This document shows positions 11,164 through 23,663 of a DNA stretch of 64,000 nt, piece after piece. Source of the stretch: an uncultured Pelagibacteraceae bacterium (GTDB lineage: Bacteria > Pseudomonadota > Alphaproteobacteria > Pelagibacterales > Pelagibacteraceae); contig CABYCK010000003.1 of the NCBI GenBank assembly GCA_902517535.1, positions 1 through 64,000 of the forward strand, in the 5' to 3' direction. The position numbers and the translations under genes are program-made. Below the pieces are notes generated by a model. The model had not been told where the DNA came from and searched no databases. It saw only the letters and a program-made list of their open reading frames with translations. Positions within the stretch are counted from its first letter, which is position 1. Every line of letters starts with the position of its first letter.

Positions 11164-12279
11164 TTAAATTTTCATTGGCATTATGACATAATAACTATTT
11201 TTATCTGAAGAGTCCTCAATAAGGACGGGTGAAACAGAGTCTTTCAGTTTCATCTTTAGATTTTTATCTTCTATCTCTGAAGCAATATCAATTAGATATT
11301 TAGAGTTAAAACTTATGGTAGTGTTATCAGAAGTAAAATTTGCTTTTATAACTTCATTTCCATCTCCAGAATTCGCACTATTAACTAAAAGCTGTACATT
11401 TTCTTTGGATATAATAAGTTTTACACCTTCTTTTCGATCCAAAGATACGCTGGTTACCCTTTCAATAGAATTTATAAAATCTTTTGATGAAACTTCCAGT
11501 GATTTATCATTATTTTTTGGCACAACTTTGTTATAATCAGGGAACTTTCCATCAATCACTTTAGAAACGAGTTTAATGTTTCCAAGCTTAAATTTGACTT
11601 TATTGTCTGTAGTTTGCATCGATAATTTAGAATTTGACTCTGATAATAAAGAACAAAGTTGAAAGACAGTTTTTCTGGGTAAAATTATTGGAGAAAAATC
11701 ACCCTTAAGATTAACTTCCAAGCTACTAGATGAAAGTCTGTGACTATCGGTTGCAACGCCAGTCAAAAAATTTCTACCATGCGACTCGGTGGGATGAAGA
11801 AAAATTCCATTTAAATAATGTCTAGTGTCATCGTTTGATATTGATATTTTGGTTTTATTTAAAAGTTTTAAAAATCTGTTATTTTCGAGTTGAATTTCAT
11901 CACCTTCAAATTCATCATTAAATGTTGGAAAATTATCCGTTGGCAAACAAAGTAAATTAAAATCAGAATTTTCGCTTTTAAGACTTAACTTATTTTCACT
12001 TTTTAATTCAAAATTAAGATCAGAGTTTGAAGAAATCTTTCTTAGTATGTCATAAAGTATCGCAGCAGAAGTTGTGGTGCTTCCTTCTTTAACTGTTTTC
12101 ACATCATTAATTTCATCGTAAAAAGCTATATCTAGATCTGTTGCAACAATTGATAATTTTTTATTTTTTAAATCAAGAAGAACGTTTGAAAGTATCGGAA
12201 GAGTATTTTTTTTTTCAACGACTCCTTGAACAAAATTTAGCGATTTTAGTAAAGTATCTCTTTTTACAATAAACTGCAT
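11164..12279 (-). CDS. dnaN: DNA polymerase III beta sliding clamp
   Basis: MQFIVKRDTLLKSLNFVQGVVEKKNTLPILSNVLL..., C-terminal YYVIMPMKI; directly downstream of dnaA. Confidence 0.96.
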   Translation of the reverse strand: MQFIVKRDTLLKSLNFVQGVVEKKNTLPILSNVLLDLKNKKLSIVATDLDIAFYDEINDVKTVKEGSTTTSAAILYDILRKISSNSDLNFELKSENKLSLKSENSDFNLLCLPTDNFPTFNDEFEGDEIQLENNRFLKLLNKTKISISNDDTRHYLNGIFLHPTESHGRNFLTGVATDSHRLSSSSLEVNLKGDFSPIILPRKTVFQLCSLLSESNSKLSMQTTDNKVKFKLGNIKLVSKVIDGKFPDYNKVVPKNNDKSLEVSSKDFINSIERVTSVSLDRKEGVKLIISKENVQLLVNSANSGDGNEVIKANFTSDNTTISFNSKYLIDIASEIEDKNLKMKLKDSVSPVLIEDSSDKNSYYVIMPMKI

Positions 12280-12284
12280 ACAAA

Positions 12285-13676
12285 CTATTGTTCAAGTAAA
12301 AGACTTCTAATTTGACTTAGACTCTTTTTCATTTCATCGTCCTGTTCAGATAATCTAGTAATAGTCTTAACAGCATGAATTACTGTTGTATGATCTCTGT
12401 TTGCAAATCTTCTTCCAATTTCTGGTAGAGATCTGGTTGTCATTTTTTTTGCAAGGTACATAGCAATTTGTCTTGGCCTCGCCAAAGGTCTTGAACGCCT
12501 TTGTGACAACATTTCATTTAGAGAAATATTAAAATAGTTTGAGACCACATTTTGAATTTTATCTACAGTAATAACTTTAATTTGACTGAAAACATCTTTT
12601 AAAATACTTTTACATTCAGTAACAGTTAAATCTTTGTTGTGAACTCTGCTAAAAGCAATTATGCGATTTAGAATTCCTACAAGTTCTCTGATATTTGTTT
12701 TGCTCTCATTTGCAATAAAATTTATTACTTCTTCACTTAATTTAATGCTTTCCTTAAATTGATTTTGTATATCTTCAATTTTCTTTTTAATAATTTCAAT
12801 TTTTAATTCAAGATCAGGACTGTCTATATCTACAACTAATCCACCAGCTAACCTAGATTTGATTCTTTCCTGAACTCTATCTAACTTCATAGGAGTTCTA
12901 TCAGATGAAATTATTATTTGAGAGCCTTTATCCATCAAACTATTGAAAGTGTGAAAAAATTCCTCCTGTAGACTTTCTTTACCTCTTATAAATTGAATAT
13001 CATCAATTATAAAAACTGAGGATTTTCTAAAAAAATCTTTAAAATTTACCATGTCGTTTTTTTTTATAGATTTAATGAAATGATACATAAATCTTTCTGC
13101 TGAAATAAACATAACATTATTTTCATCTTGTAGTTCTAATCCTATTGCGTTCAATAAGTGTGTCTTTCCTAGGCCAACACCTCCACATATATACAAAGGA
13201 TTGTATCTTGAGATATGTTCGCAAACTTTTTTTGAATATGATAATGCGATTTCGTTACTTTTACCTTCTATAAAATTATTAAAACTTAGATTTGAGTTTA
13301 GTCTGTTATAATTTAAAATAGAGTCTTTTATTTCAGTTATCTTGTTAATTTCATCAATTTTTACTAAGTTGGAATTGTTTCTGTTTTCTTCTATTATTTT
13401 AAATTCTATTCTATTAAGACTTAATTTGAAGCTTTTTACTTGTTCTAAAATCTTGTCCAAATAACGGGATACTATCCAGTCTCTAAAAAATCTTGTTGGA
13501 ACGCCTAATATTAAATAATCATTGTATTCTTTGACTAAAGTTATCTTCTGCAACCAACTAGTATAAACCTCATTACCAAATGTTTTTTTAAAGGAATTTT
13601 GAATTTCATCCCAGTTTAAAGTTTTTTCTTCTTCAGAGACGAAAAGGTTTTGTGTTTTTGTGTTATTTTTTTCCAT
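12285..13676 (-). CDS. dnaA: Chromosomal replication initiator protein DnaA
   Basis: PLYICGGVGLGKTHLLNAIG, IDDIQFIRGKES, C-terminal RPRQIAMYLAKKMTTRSLPEIGRRFANRDHTTVIHAVKTI. Confidence 0.97.
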   Translation of the reverse strand: MEKNNTKTQNLFVSEEEKTLNWDEIQNSFKKTFGNEVYTSWLQKITLVKEYNDYLILGVPTRFFRDWIVSRYLDKILEQVKSFKLSLNRIEFKIIEENRNNSNLVKIDEINKITEIKDSILNYNRLNSNLSFNNFIEGKSNEIALSYSKKVCEHISRYNPLYICGGVGLGKTHLLNAIGLELQDENNVMFISAERFMYHFIKSIKKNDMVNFKDFFRKSSVFIIDDIQFIRGKESLQEEFFHTFNSLMDKGSQIIISSDRTPMKLDRVQERIKSRLAGGLVVDIDSPDLELKIEIIKKKIEDIQNQFKESIKLSEEVINFIANESKTNIRELVGILNRIIAFSRVHNKDLTVTECKSILKDVFSQIKVITVDKIQNVVSNYFNISLNEMLSQRRSRPLARPRQIAMYLAKKMTTRSLPEIGRRFANRDHTTVIHAVKTITRLSEQDDEMKKSLSQIRSLLLEQ

Positions 13677-13900
13677 GTAATTATTTCTTGAAGAAATGCA
13701 TTTAAACGTTTTTTTTTAATAGTTTGCAACATGCTGTAGGTTGTAATTAAAAAAAAAGTTACTTAGGTTGTAGTATTAGCGTTATAATAGAAAAATTTTT
13801 GAATTAATTTTAATTTGTTTTTAAATCTGTATATAGAACTTTTAATCTAAATATTGTGTAATCTTAAATCAAAATCAACTTTAAATTGTTTAATTTTAAA

Positions 13901-14152
13901 TTAAATTTTTTTTGATACTCTTGAAATTTTTCTAGATGCAGTTCTTTTGTTTATCACCCCAGATTTAGCAACCTGCATTAGAACTGATTGAAAATCTGAG
14001 AAAAATTTTTTTGCTTTCGTTTTATCTTTGTTCTTAATCAATAAGTCCATTTTCTTTATGACATTTTTATATTTACTTTTTCTAATTCTGTTGACCTGAG
14101 TTTGTTTTTTTACTCGTCTAACTCTTCTGATTGCTGATTTTGTATTAGGCAT
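13901..14152 (-). CDS. rpsT: 30S ribosomal protein S20 (start trimmed relative to the ORF track)
   Basis: MPNTKSAIRRVRRVKKQTQVNRIRKSKYKN...GVINKRTASRKISRVSKKI. The upstream extension in the ORF track runs into mutM and is not S20-like. Confidence 0.92.
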   Translation of the reverse strand: MPNTKSAIRRVRRVKKQTQVNRIRKSKYKNVIKKMDLLIKNKDKTKAKKFFSDFQSVLMQVAKSGVINKRTASRKISRVSKKI

Positions 14153-14195
14153 TTTTTTTACTGTATATATGCCGATTTTGACATGGTCAACTTTA

Positions 14196-15062
14196 TTATT
14201 TTTGACATTTTGAACAATAAAAACTTGCTCGATTACTAATAACAATTTTTTTTATAATACCTTTGCAGTGTTTATAAGAACAATTGCCTCCTTTTTTGCT
14301 ATATACCTTAAAATACTGTTGAAAATTTCCCTTTTTTCCAGTGCTATTAGAAAAATTTTTTATTGAAGATCCACCAGATAGGATGGCTTTTTTAAGTACT
14401 TTTTTAGTATCTTTTAGTATCTTTCTAATTTCTAAATTGCTTAGATTTAAACTCTTTCTGTTGGGTCTAATTTTACTTAAAAATAAAATTTCATTCACGT
14501 ATATATTACCTAAACCAGAAACAAATTTTTGATCCAATAACAATTCTTTTATTGACCGATTTTTACCTATCAAATAATTTTTAAAATATCTAAAGTTAAA
14601 AAAATTGTCAAAAGGTTCTGGACCAAGAAATTTTAAATGTATATTTTTATCAATATTGTTTGCTAAATCAATTTTTACAAAACCAAACTTTCTTACATCA
14701 TGATAAATAAGTTGTAAATTATTTGTAAAAGTAAATATTAATCTGTTATGTTTTTCGCTACTATCCTCAACTTTATAATAGAAGCTAGTTCTCTGTTTAA
14801 TTCTATCTTTATCCACTACAAAAAATTTTCCTGTCATTCCAAGATGGAAGAGCATTAATATGTTCATTTCAAAAAAAAATAATAAATATTTAGATCTTCT
14901 CTTTATTTTTAATATTTTTAATCCAACTATTTTATTAAGATCTTGTCTTTTGACTTTATATCTCAAATTACTATCTTTTATTTTGACGTCTTTTATAGTT
15001 AAATTACTAATTTCTTTTTGTAGAGACTTTTTAACAACTTCAACTTCTGGTAATTCTGGCAT
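14196..15062 (-). CDS. mutM: Formamidopyrimidine-DNA glycosylase
   Basis: N-terminal MPELPEVEVVKKSL; FVSGLGNIYVNEILF; C-terminal zinc finger CSYKHCKGII...SFYCSKCQK. Confidence 0.96.
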   Translation of the reverse strand: MPELPEVEVVKKSLQKEISNLTIKDVKIKDSNLRYKVKRQDLNKIVGLKILKIKRRSKYLLFFFEMNILMLFHLGMTGKFFVVDKDRIKQRTSFYYKVEDSSEKHNRLIFTFTNNLQLIYHDVRKFGFVKIDLANNIDKNIHLKFLGPEPFDNFFNFRYFKNYLIGKNRSIKELLLDQKFVSGLGNIYVNEILFLSKIRPNRKSLNLSNLEIRKILKDTKKVLKKAILSGGSSIKNFSNSTGKKGNFQQYFKVYSKKGGNCSYKHCKGIIKKIVISNRASFYCSKCQK

Positions 15063-15073
15063 ATAATTTATAA

Positions 15074-15778
15074 ATGAAAAACACTATTAAAGATAAAGCT
15101 AGTCTAGTCAATTCTGTATTTTCTAAGGTTCACAGAAAATATGACCTAATGAATGACATAATGTCTCTTGGCATTCATAGGATATGGAAGGATAAATTCT
15201 TAAATTGGATGAATCCACAACATAATGATAGTCTAATCGATGTAGCATCAGGTACTGGAGATATTGCTAAAATTTTTGCAAAAAAAGTTAATCACTCAGG
15301 GAAAATCTTTTGCGTAGAGCCTAATAAAGAAATGATGTTAATAGGTAAATCTAACTTAATTAATTATAAAAATATTAGCTGGATTAACTCTGCAGCCGAG
15401 CAATTACCTTGTAATGATGATATGTTTGATTTTTATTCTATAAGTTACGGAATTAGAAATGTTTCAAATTTAGATTTAACTCTAAAAGAAGCATTTAGAG
15501 TATTAAAACCTGGTGGACGTTTTATGTGTTTGGAATTTTCTAAAATAAATAATGAAACATTAAATTTTCTTTATCAAAAATACTCAAAAATTATTCCTTA
15601 TATTGGAAAATATATAGTCGGTAACTCAAAACCATATGAATACTTAACTAAAAGTATAAAAGACTTTTATACACAAGAGGAATTAGTAATTTTTATGAAA
15701 AAGAATGGATTCTCTAATATTGAATTTAGAAATCTTTCTGGTGGTATATCCGCCATACATTCTGGGTGGAAGATCTAA
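15074..15778 (+). CDS. ubiE: Ubiquinone/menaquinone biosynthesis C-methyltransferase
   Basis: KYDLMNDIMSLGIHRIWK, DVASGTGDIAK, LKEAFRVLKPGGRFMCLEFSK. Confidence 0.96.
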   Translation: MKNTIKDKASLVNSVFSKVHRKYDLMNDIMSLGIHRIWKDKFLNWMNPQHNDSLIDVASGTGDIAKIFAKKVNHSGKIFCVEPNKEMMLIGKSNLINYKNISWINSAAEQLPCNDDMFDFYSISYGIRNVSNLDLTLKEAFRVLKPGGRFMCLEFSKINNETLNFLYQKYSKIIPYIGKYIVGNSKPYEYLTKSIKDFYTQEELVIFMKKNGFSNIEFRNLSGGISAIHSGWKI

Positions 15779-17344
15779 ATGTTTAAAAGAGTGTTTCAAC
15801 TAATCAGAATTACCAGAAAACTGTCAACTTCTGGAGCAATAGACACAATTAATCAAATATATAATTTGCCATTGTTTATAAATATTTTTTTCAATTTATT
15901 TTCTGTGGGATCTAATAAAAAAGTTTTAAATAATAAAAAAAATCCTGGAGAAAAACTTTGTATTGCGCTTGAGGGCATGGGTACAACTTTTATTAAACTT
16001 GGACAATTTTTAGCTACTAGGCCAGATATCATTGGTGAAGATCTCGCAAAAAACTTAGAAAAACTTCAAGATAAACTTCCCGCATTTGATACTTACGAGG
16101 CAAAAAAAATTATAAAAGAAGAAGTGGGAGAAGTTCAATTTAATAATATTTTAAGTATAAGTGAGCCCATTGCGGCAGCTTCAATCGCCCAAGTTCATAT
16201 AGCGAAAATAAAAAATGAAAATTCAGATAAGGAAGTAGCGATTAAGATATTACGTCCAAATATTGAGAAGTTATTTAATGATGAACTAGATGCCTTAATG
16301 CTTATTGCGTATATTGTTGAAGGGACTTTTGCTAAAGCAAAAAGGCTTAAATTAGTTGAAGTTGTACATTTACTTCGTGAAATTACCAATATAGAAATGG
16401 ATTTAAGATTTGAAGCCGCGGCTGCAAACGAATTGCACGAAAATACAAAAAATGACAAAGGCTTCAACGTGCCAAAAATTTATTGGAATTATACCTCCAA
16501 AAAAATTCTTACTTTAGATAAAGTTGACGGCATATCTATCCGTGAGTACGAAAAACTTAAAGATCTTAAGATAGACTTAAAAATTCTTGCTGAAAATTTA
16601 ATTCAACATTTTTTAAAACAAGCTGTAAGAGACGGATTTTTTCATGGAGATATGCATCAAGGAAATTTATTTGTTGATAATCAAGGAAATATTATACCAG
16701 TAGATTTTGGTATAATGGGTCGATTAGATAAAAATAATAGAAAATTTTTAGCAGAAATTTTATATGGTTTTATACAAAGAGATTATAAAAAAGTCGCTGA
16801 AGTTCATTTTAAAGCTGGCCTCGTTCCACAGGATGCTTCTAAAGAGGAGTTTGCTCAAGCATTGCGTTCCGTTGGGGAGCCTATTTTTGGACAATCCATA
16901 AAAGATATTTCCGGAGGAAATTTACTAGCTCAACTTTTTGAAATAACAGAAAAATTTAATATGCCTACTCAAACACCTTTGCTAATCCTACAGAAAACAA
17001 TGGTAGTGGTAGAAGGTGTAGCTAGAAAACTTTATCCAGAAACAAATATCTGGGAAGTCTCAAGACCCATTTTGGAAAAATGGCTAAAAGATATCAAAAG
17101 TCCCAAAACTACTTTTGACGCAGCAATTAGCACCTCAGCTGAAATTTTAAAAAGGATTCCTGATTTTCCTAATTTAATGGATAGAGCTAATTATGCGCTT
17201 CAATTAATGGCGGAGGGAAAACTAAATATAAGTCCTACAAATAACAAAAATTTAGAGTTAGAACAATTAAGACTGAAGAATTTTAGAAATAATACAATAA
17301 TTGTATTTTTTGGTATTGTAATTATTATTTTATTAGTATTTTAA
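15779..17344 (+). CDS. ubiB: UbiB/ABC1-family protein
   Basis: EGMGTTFIKLGQFLATRPDIIG, AAASIAQVH, FHGDMHQGNLFVD; C-terminal TM. Confidence 0.95.
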   Translation: MFKRVFQLIRITRKLSTSGAIDTINQIYNLPLFINIFFNLFSVGSNKKVLNNKKNPGEKLCIALEGMGTTFIKLGQFLATRPDIIGEDLAKNLEKLQDKLPAFDTYEAKKIIKEEVGEVQFNNILSISEPIAAASIAQVHIAKIKNENSDKEVAIKILRPNIEKLFNDELDALMLIAYIVEGTFAKAKRLKLVEVVHLLREITNIEMDLRFEAAAANELHENTKNDKGFNVPKIYWNYTSKKILTLDKVDGISIREYEKLKDLKIDLKILAENLIQHFLKQAVRDGFFHGDMHQGNLFVDNQGNIIPVDFGIMGRLDKNNRKFLAEILYGFIQRDYKKVAEVHFKAGLVPQDASKEEFAQALRSVGEPIFGQSIKDISGGNLLAQLFEITEKFNMPTQTPLLILQKTMVVVEGVARKLYPETNIWEVSRPILEKWLKDIKSPKTTFDAAISTSAEILKRIPDFPNLMDRANYALQLMAEGKLNISPTNNKNLELEQLRLKNFRNNTIIVFFGIVIIILLVF

Positions 17345-17350
17345 TAAATA

Positions 17351-18580
17351 ATGATATTAAAAAATAAAAAAGTTTTAATAATAATTGGTGGAGGTATTTC
17401 GGCATATAAAGCTCTTGACTTGATCAGACTTTTAAAAAAAAACAATGTCTCCATTAAAACTATACTTACAAAAAGTGGAAAAGAATTTGTTACGCCTTTG
17501 TCGATTACTACATTAACAAAGAATAAAACATTTGAAGATATTTTTGATAAAAATAGTGAAGCTGAAATAGATCACATAGCATTATCTAGGTGGGCTGATG
17601 TAATAATCGTTATTCCAGCTACTGCAAATTTAATGACAAAATTAAGCATTGGAAAAGCTGAAGATTTAGCAACAACAGTTCTATTGGCTTCAAACAAAGA
17701 TATTCTTTTGGTCCCAGCAATGAACGTTCGCATGTGGCTTCACAAAGCTACTCAAAGAAATTTTAAAACCTTATTGGACTATGGATATAATTTTATTGGT
17801 CCAGTAAAAGGTGAAATGGCTTGTGGAGAATACGGAGAAGGTAAAATGTCAAGTCCTAGACAAATTTATGCATACTTAAAAAGTTACTTTAATAAAAGAA
17901 ATTTAGTTAAAAATAAAAATTATAAAGCTGTAGTAACTACCGGTCCTACAAGAGAATATTTGGACCCAATTAGATATATTTCAAATGAATCTAGCGGCAA
18001 ACAAGGTTACGAAGTGGCATTAGCTTTAAATAAACTAGGAATAAAAACAAAATTAATATCAGGTCCAACAAGTCTTATTTTTTCTAAAGATCTTACTATT
18101 AAAAAAATAGTTACAGCAAAGGAAATGATGAATGAAGTGAAAAAAACTTTACCAGTTGATATTGCTGTTTGTGCTGCAGCCGTATCAGATTATAAACCTA
18201 TAAATAAAAATAAAAATAAAATAAAGAAAAATATTTCAAATATTGAAAATATTAAGATTGAAAAAAATCCAGATATTTTAAACTATTTAAGCAAAAATAA
18301 TAAAACAAGACCTAAAATAGTTGTGGGTTTCTCTGCAGAAACAGAAAACGTTGTTCAGAACTCGAAAAAAAAAATTAAAGAAAAATACTGTGATTTAATT
18401 ATTGCTAACGATGTTTCTACAAAAGAAATAGGATTTAATTCTGATTACAATAAAGTTTTTATAATTGATAAAAATGGTAAAATTAAATCAATACCAAAAA
18501 ATAAGAAAAGTTTTATTGCTGCTTCAATAGCAAAAATCATATTAGATAAACTTTTGATGAATGACAAAAATATTAATTAA
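17351..18580 (+). CDS. coaBC: Bifunctional phosphopantothenoylcysteine decarboxylase / phosphopantothenate-cysteine ligase
   Basis: GGGISAYKALDLIRLL, VVTTGPTREYLDPIRYISNESSGKQGYEVA. Confidence 0.95.
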   Translation: MILKNKKVLIIIGGGISAYKALDLIRLLKKNNVSIKTILTKSGKEFVTPLSITTLTKNKTFEDIFDKNSEAEIDHIALSRWADVIIVIPATANLMTKLSIGKAEDLATTVLLASNKDILLVPAMNVRMWLHKATQRNFKTLLDYGYNFIGPVKGEMACGEYGEGKMSSPRQIYAYLKSYFNKRNLVKNKNYKAVVTTGPTREYLDPIRYISNESSGKQGYEVALALNKLGIKTKLISGPTSLIFSKDLTIKKIVTAKEMMNEVKKTLPVDIAVCAAAVSDYKPINKNKNKIKKNISNIENIKIEKNPDILNYLSKNNKTRPKIVVGFSAETENVVQNSKKKIKEKYCDLIIANDVSTKEIGFNSDYNKVFIIDKNGKIKSIPKNKKSFIAASIAKIILDKLLMNDKNIN

Positions 18581-19001
18581 GAGACTATCTAAAGACGTTT
18601 CATTGCCAAAATACGAAACTAATGGATCGTCAGGCATGGATTTGGCGGCAAATATAGAGTCAAATATAAGTATTGGTCCTGGTAAAACTGAAATTATTCC
18701 AACGGGTTTAGCCTTGTCGATACCAAAAGGATTTGAAATACAAATTAGACCTAGATCAGGTCTTGCGGCTAAAAAAAACTTAAGTGTTTTAAATACACCA
18801 GGCACTATCGACTCGGACTATAGAGGTGAAATAAAAGTTATTTTAATTAATCTCGGTATAGATACTTTTATAGTAGAGAAAGGACTCCGTATAGCTCAGA
18901 TGGTCTTATGTCCTATAGATCGAGCTGATCTTGAAGAAGTCGATGATTTAAATAAGACACAAAGAGGAAAGGGTGGATTTGGATCAACTGGAACAAAGTA
19001 G
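18561..19001 (+). CDS. dut: dUTP diphosphatase
   Basis: SSGMDLAA, RPRSGLAAKKNLSVLNTPGTIDSDYRGEIKVILIN, RGKGGFGSTG. Confidence 0.96.
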   Translation: MTKILIKRLSKDVSLPKYETNGSSGMDLAANIESNISIGPGKTEIIPTGLALSIPKGFEIQIRPRSGLAAKKNLSVLNTPGTIDSDYRGEIKVILINLGIDTFIVEKGLRIAQMVLCPIDRADLEEVDDLNKTQRGKGGFGSTGTK

Positions 19002-19009
19002 TTCGAAAA

Positions 19010-19753
19010 ATGGAAATCAATTTTAATCAATTAAAAAGATTCGAAAAACAAATAATTTTAAAAAAAATTGGTATAGCGGGTCAAAAAAGAATTTTTTCTG
19101 CTAAGGTTTTGATAATAGGCTTGGGAGGTTTAGGATGTCCATTAATCACTTATCTTGCAGCTTCTGGGGTAGGAAAAATTGGAGTTGTGGACTTTGATAA
19201 AGTTGAAATTTCTAATTTAAATAGACAAACACTTTTTAATTCTAGCGATATTGGCAAATTTAAAGTCTTACAAGTTAAAAAGGCAATTCACAGGATAAAT
19301 AAAAATATAAAAGTTATTACTTTTAAAAATAAACTTACATTTAAAAATATAAATAAGATTTTAAATAATTTTGATATTATTTGTGATGGAACTGACAATT
19401 TTGAAACAAGATATCTAATAAACGATTATTGTTTAAAAAATAAAAAAATATTAATTTCATCAGCAATTAGTAAATTTGATGGGCAAATGATAAAATTTGA
19501 TTTTAGAAAAAAAGGACCTTGTTATAGATGTTTTATGCCTAGTCAACCTGATTTTGAAAATAATTGTCAAACTGAAGGAATATTTTCACCTGTAGGAGGA
19601 ATAATGGGATCACTTCAAGCTAATGAGGTTTTAAAAACAATTTTAAACAAAAAAAATACCCATAGTTGTAATTTATTAATATTTGATGCTCTCAAAACAG
19701 AATTTAGAAAATCAAAGGTATCTATTAATCCAAAATGTATAAACAGATGCTAA
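19010..19753 (+). CDS. ThiF/MoeB/HesA family adenylyltransferase
   Basis: VLIIGLGGLGCPLITYLAASGVGKIGVVDFDKVEISNLNRQTLF; CYRCFMP zinc site. Confidence 0.9.
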   Translation: MEINFNQLKRFEKQIILKKIGIAGQKRIFSAKVLIIGLGGLGCPLITYLAASGVGKIGVVDFDKVEISNLNRQTLFNSSDIGKFKVLQVKKAIHRINKNIKVITFKNKLTFKNINKILNNFDIICDGTDNFETRYLINDYCLKNKKILISSAISKFDGQMIKFDFRKKGPCYRCFMPSQPDFENNCQTEGIFSPVGGIMGSLQANEVLKTILNKKNTHSCNLLIFDALKTEFRKSKVSINPKCINRC

Positions 19754-20193
19754 AATATTTAATTTTTTTTTTTAGTTTTTTATCAATTTCAAATATTTGT
19801 TTTTCAAATGATGAATATTTTTTAACTTTAAGATATGACGAAGTTAATCTTAGACAAGGTCCCTCATCTAAATATCCCATAAAAATTTTTTATAAAAAAA
19901 AATTTTTGCCAGTCTTAATTCAAGATCAATCTGATAATTATAGAAAAATAAGGGATCATGAAAACAACACTGGTTGGATACATATATCTCAATTATCCAA
20001 AAAAAAAGCTGCGATTGTTATTGACGAAGAACTAATAATGTTTAAAAATCCTACGTTATACTCTAAACCTATAGCTATTTTAAAAAAAGGACGCCTTACA
20101 AAAATAATAAAATGCAAGGATGAATGGTGCAAGGCTAAATCAGATTTTTACAAAGGTTGGTTGAAAAAAGATGGTTTGTGGGGTTTGCTTTAG
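19735..20193 (+). CDS. Secreted bacterial SH3-domain protein
   Basis: Signal peptide, then VNLRQGPSSKYPIKIFYKKKFLPVLI...NTGWIHISQL. Confidence 0.8.
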   Translation: MYKQMLKYLIFFFSFLSISNICFSNDEYFLTLRYDEVNLRQGPSSKYPIKIFYKKKFLPVLIQDQSDNYRKIRDHENNTGWIHISQLSKKKAAIVIDEELIMFKNPTLYSKPIAILKKGRLTKIIKCKDEWCKAKSDFYKGWLKKDGLWGLL

Positions 20194-20432
20194 GATTTAA
20201 TCTTTGAGGCCCAAAACTTATCTAATAAAAAATACCATACAGCATTAGCTAATGGTTCTACTATTGCATCAGTTAAAGCTATCATAAAAGATACATCCGC
20301 TATTAACATTAGAACTGTAATGGCTATTAAAAAGTGACCAATCGTATAAACTATTGTTCTTAAAATTGAACCCTTGTTATTATTATATACTTCTTTTGCT
20401 GAGTTAAAAATTCCTGAAGTCAATTCAGTCAT
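20190..20432 (-). CDS. DUF2061-like small membrane protein
   Basis: RTIVYTIGHFLIAITVLMLIADVSFMIALTDAIVEPLANAVWYFLLDKFWA; lies immediately downstream of katG. Confidence 0.7.
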   Translation of the reverse strand: MTELTSGIFNSAKEVYNNNKGSILRTIVYTIGHFLIAITVLMLIADVSFMIALTDAIVEPLANAVWYFLLDKFWASKIKS

Positions 20433-20433
20433 G

Positions 20434-22656
<2,223 letters not shown>

Positions 22657-22666
22657 TAAAAGATAA

Positions 22667-23089
22667 CTATTTTTGAATTCTAATTACAACTTCAAGATTT
22701 TTAATCTTTTTACCTTTTGGAGGCGTTGGAATTTTGCTTAGTCTTATTTGACTATAACGAATATCAGTAAGTTCTTTACTTCCCTCATCATAAAAGTGAT
22801 GGTGCGACTTAATGTTCGTGTCGTAGTAACTTTTGTTTTTACTAGTTAAAATTTCTTTTAAGTAGCCAGCACTAGTAAATGCTTCAACTGTATTATAGAT
22901 AGTTGCTAAAGAAACTTTCGTAACTCCATTTTTATTTATTTTTTTATTTAACGTCTCAACTGTAAAATGAAAAGTTTTATCACTATCAAATAAACTTTTA
23001 GCTATTAAAACTCTTTGTTTAGTGGGCCTGAGGCCTGAAGTTCTTAATTTATTTACTATTTCGTTCTTTTGGTTCATAAACTTAATCAT
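22667..23089 (-). CDS. irr: Fur-family regulator, Irr (iron response regulator) type
   Basis: LRPTKQRVLIAKSLF, KVSLATIYNTVEAFTSAGYLKEI, KSYYDTNIKSHHHFYDEGSKELTDI; HHH motif present and no CxxC zinc site. Confidence 0.85.
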   Translation of the reverse strand: MIKFMNQKNEIVNKLRTSGLRPTKQRVLIAKSLFDSDKTFHFTVETLNKKINKNGVTKVSLATIYNTVEAFTSAGYLKEILTSKNKSYYDTNIKSHHHFYDEGSKELTDIRYSQIRLSKIPTPPKGKKIKNLEVVIRIQK

Positions 23090-23159
23090 TTATTGATATA
23101 ATTTATAATTATTTATATAAAATTGTATATAAATCAAGTAAAAACTACTAACTTAACCT

Positions 23160-23663
23160 ATGCAAAAAAATAGTTATAGCTACGATGAATTAATTTCTTG
23201 TGGTAAGGGAAAGTTGTTTGGTGAAGGTAATGCTAAACTACCTTTGCCCCCAATGTTAATGTTTAACAGAATAACAGAAATTCAGAAAGATGCGGGTGAA
23301 TTTAAAAAGGGATTCATTAAAGCAGAATTAGATATAAAAGATAATTTGTGGTTTTTTGACTGTCATTTTCAAAATGATCCTGTGATGCCAGGATGTTTAG
23401 GTTTAGATGCTATGTGGCAGTTAGTCGGCTTTTATTTAGGTTGGATAGGTGAACCTGGAAAAGGAAGGGCTTTAGGAGTTAATGCCGTAAAATTTACAGG
23501 AGAAGTATTGAAAAACGTTAAAATAGCCACCTATGAAATTAATATGAAAAGAATTTTAAAAAAAGAAGGTGCTGTAGTAGGATTAGCTAATGGTATACTA
23601 AATGCTGACGGGAAAATAATTTATAAAGCTGAAAATTTAAAAGTAGGATTGTTTAAATCATGA
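23160..23663 (+). CDS. fabA: 3-hydroxydecanoyl-ACP dehydratase/isomerase
   Basis: [49 protein letters not shown]. Confidence 0.96.
   Translation: MQKNSYSYDELISCGKGKLFGEGNAKLPLPPMLMFNRITEIQKDAGEFKKGFIKAELDIKDNLWFFDCHFQNDPVMPGCLGLDAMWQLVGFYLGWIGEPGKGRALGVNAVKFTGEVLKNVKIATYEINMKRILKKEGAVVGLANGILNADGKIIYKAENLKVGLFKS

Noticed and set aside
13677-13900. Possible oriC between dnaA and rpsT
   Set aside because: The gap is AT-rich, but I found no cluster of TTATCCACA-like DnaA boxes in it; the one near match I saw (ttatccact around 14809) is isolated and inside mutM. GC skew over the whole genome would be needed.
13901-14245. 114-aa version of the S20 ORF in the track
   Set aside because: The first 31 residues run antisense-free into mutM's end and have no S20 similarity; the start at 14152 (MPNTKSAIRR) is the expected one.
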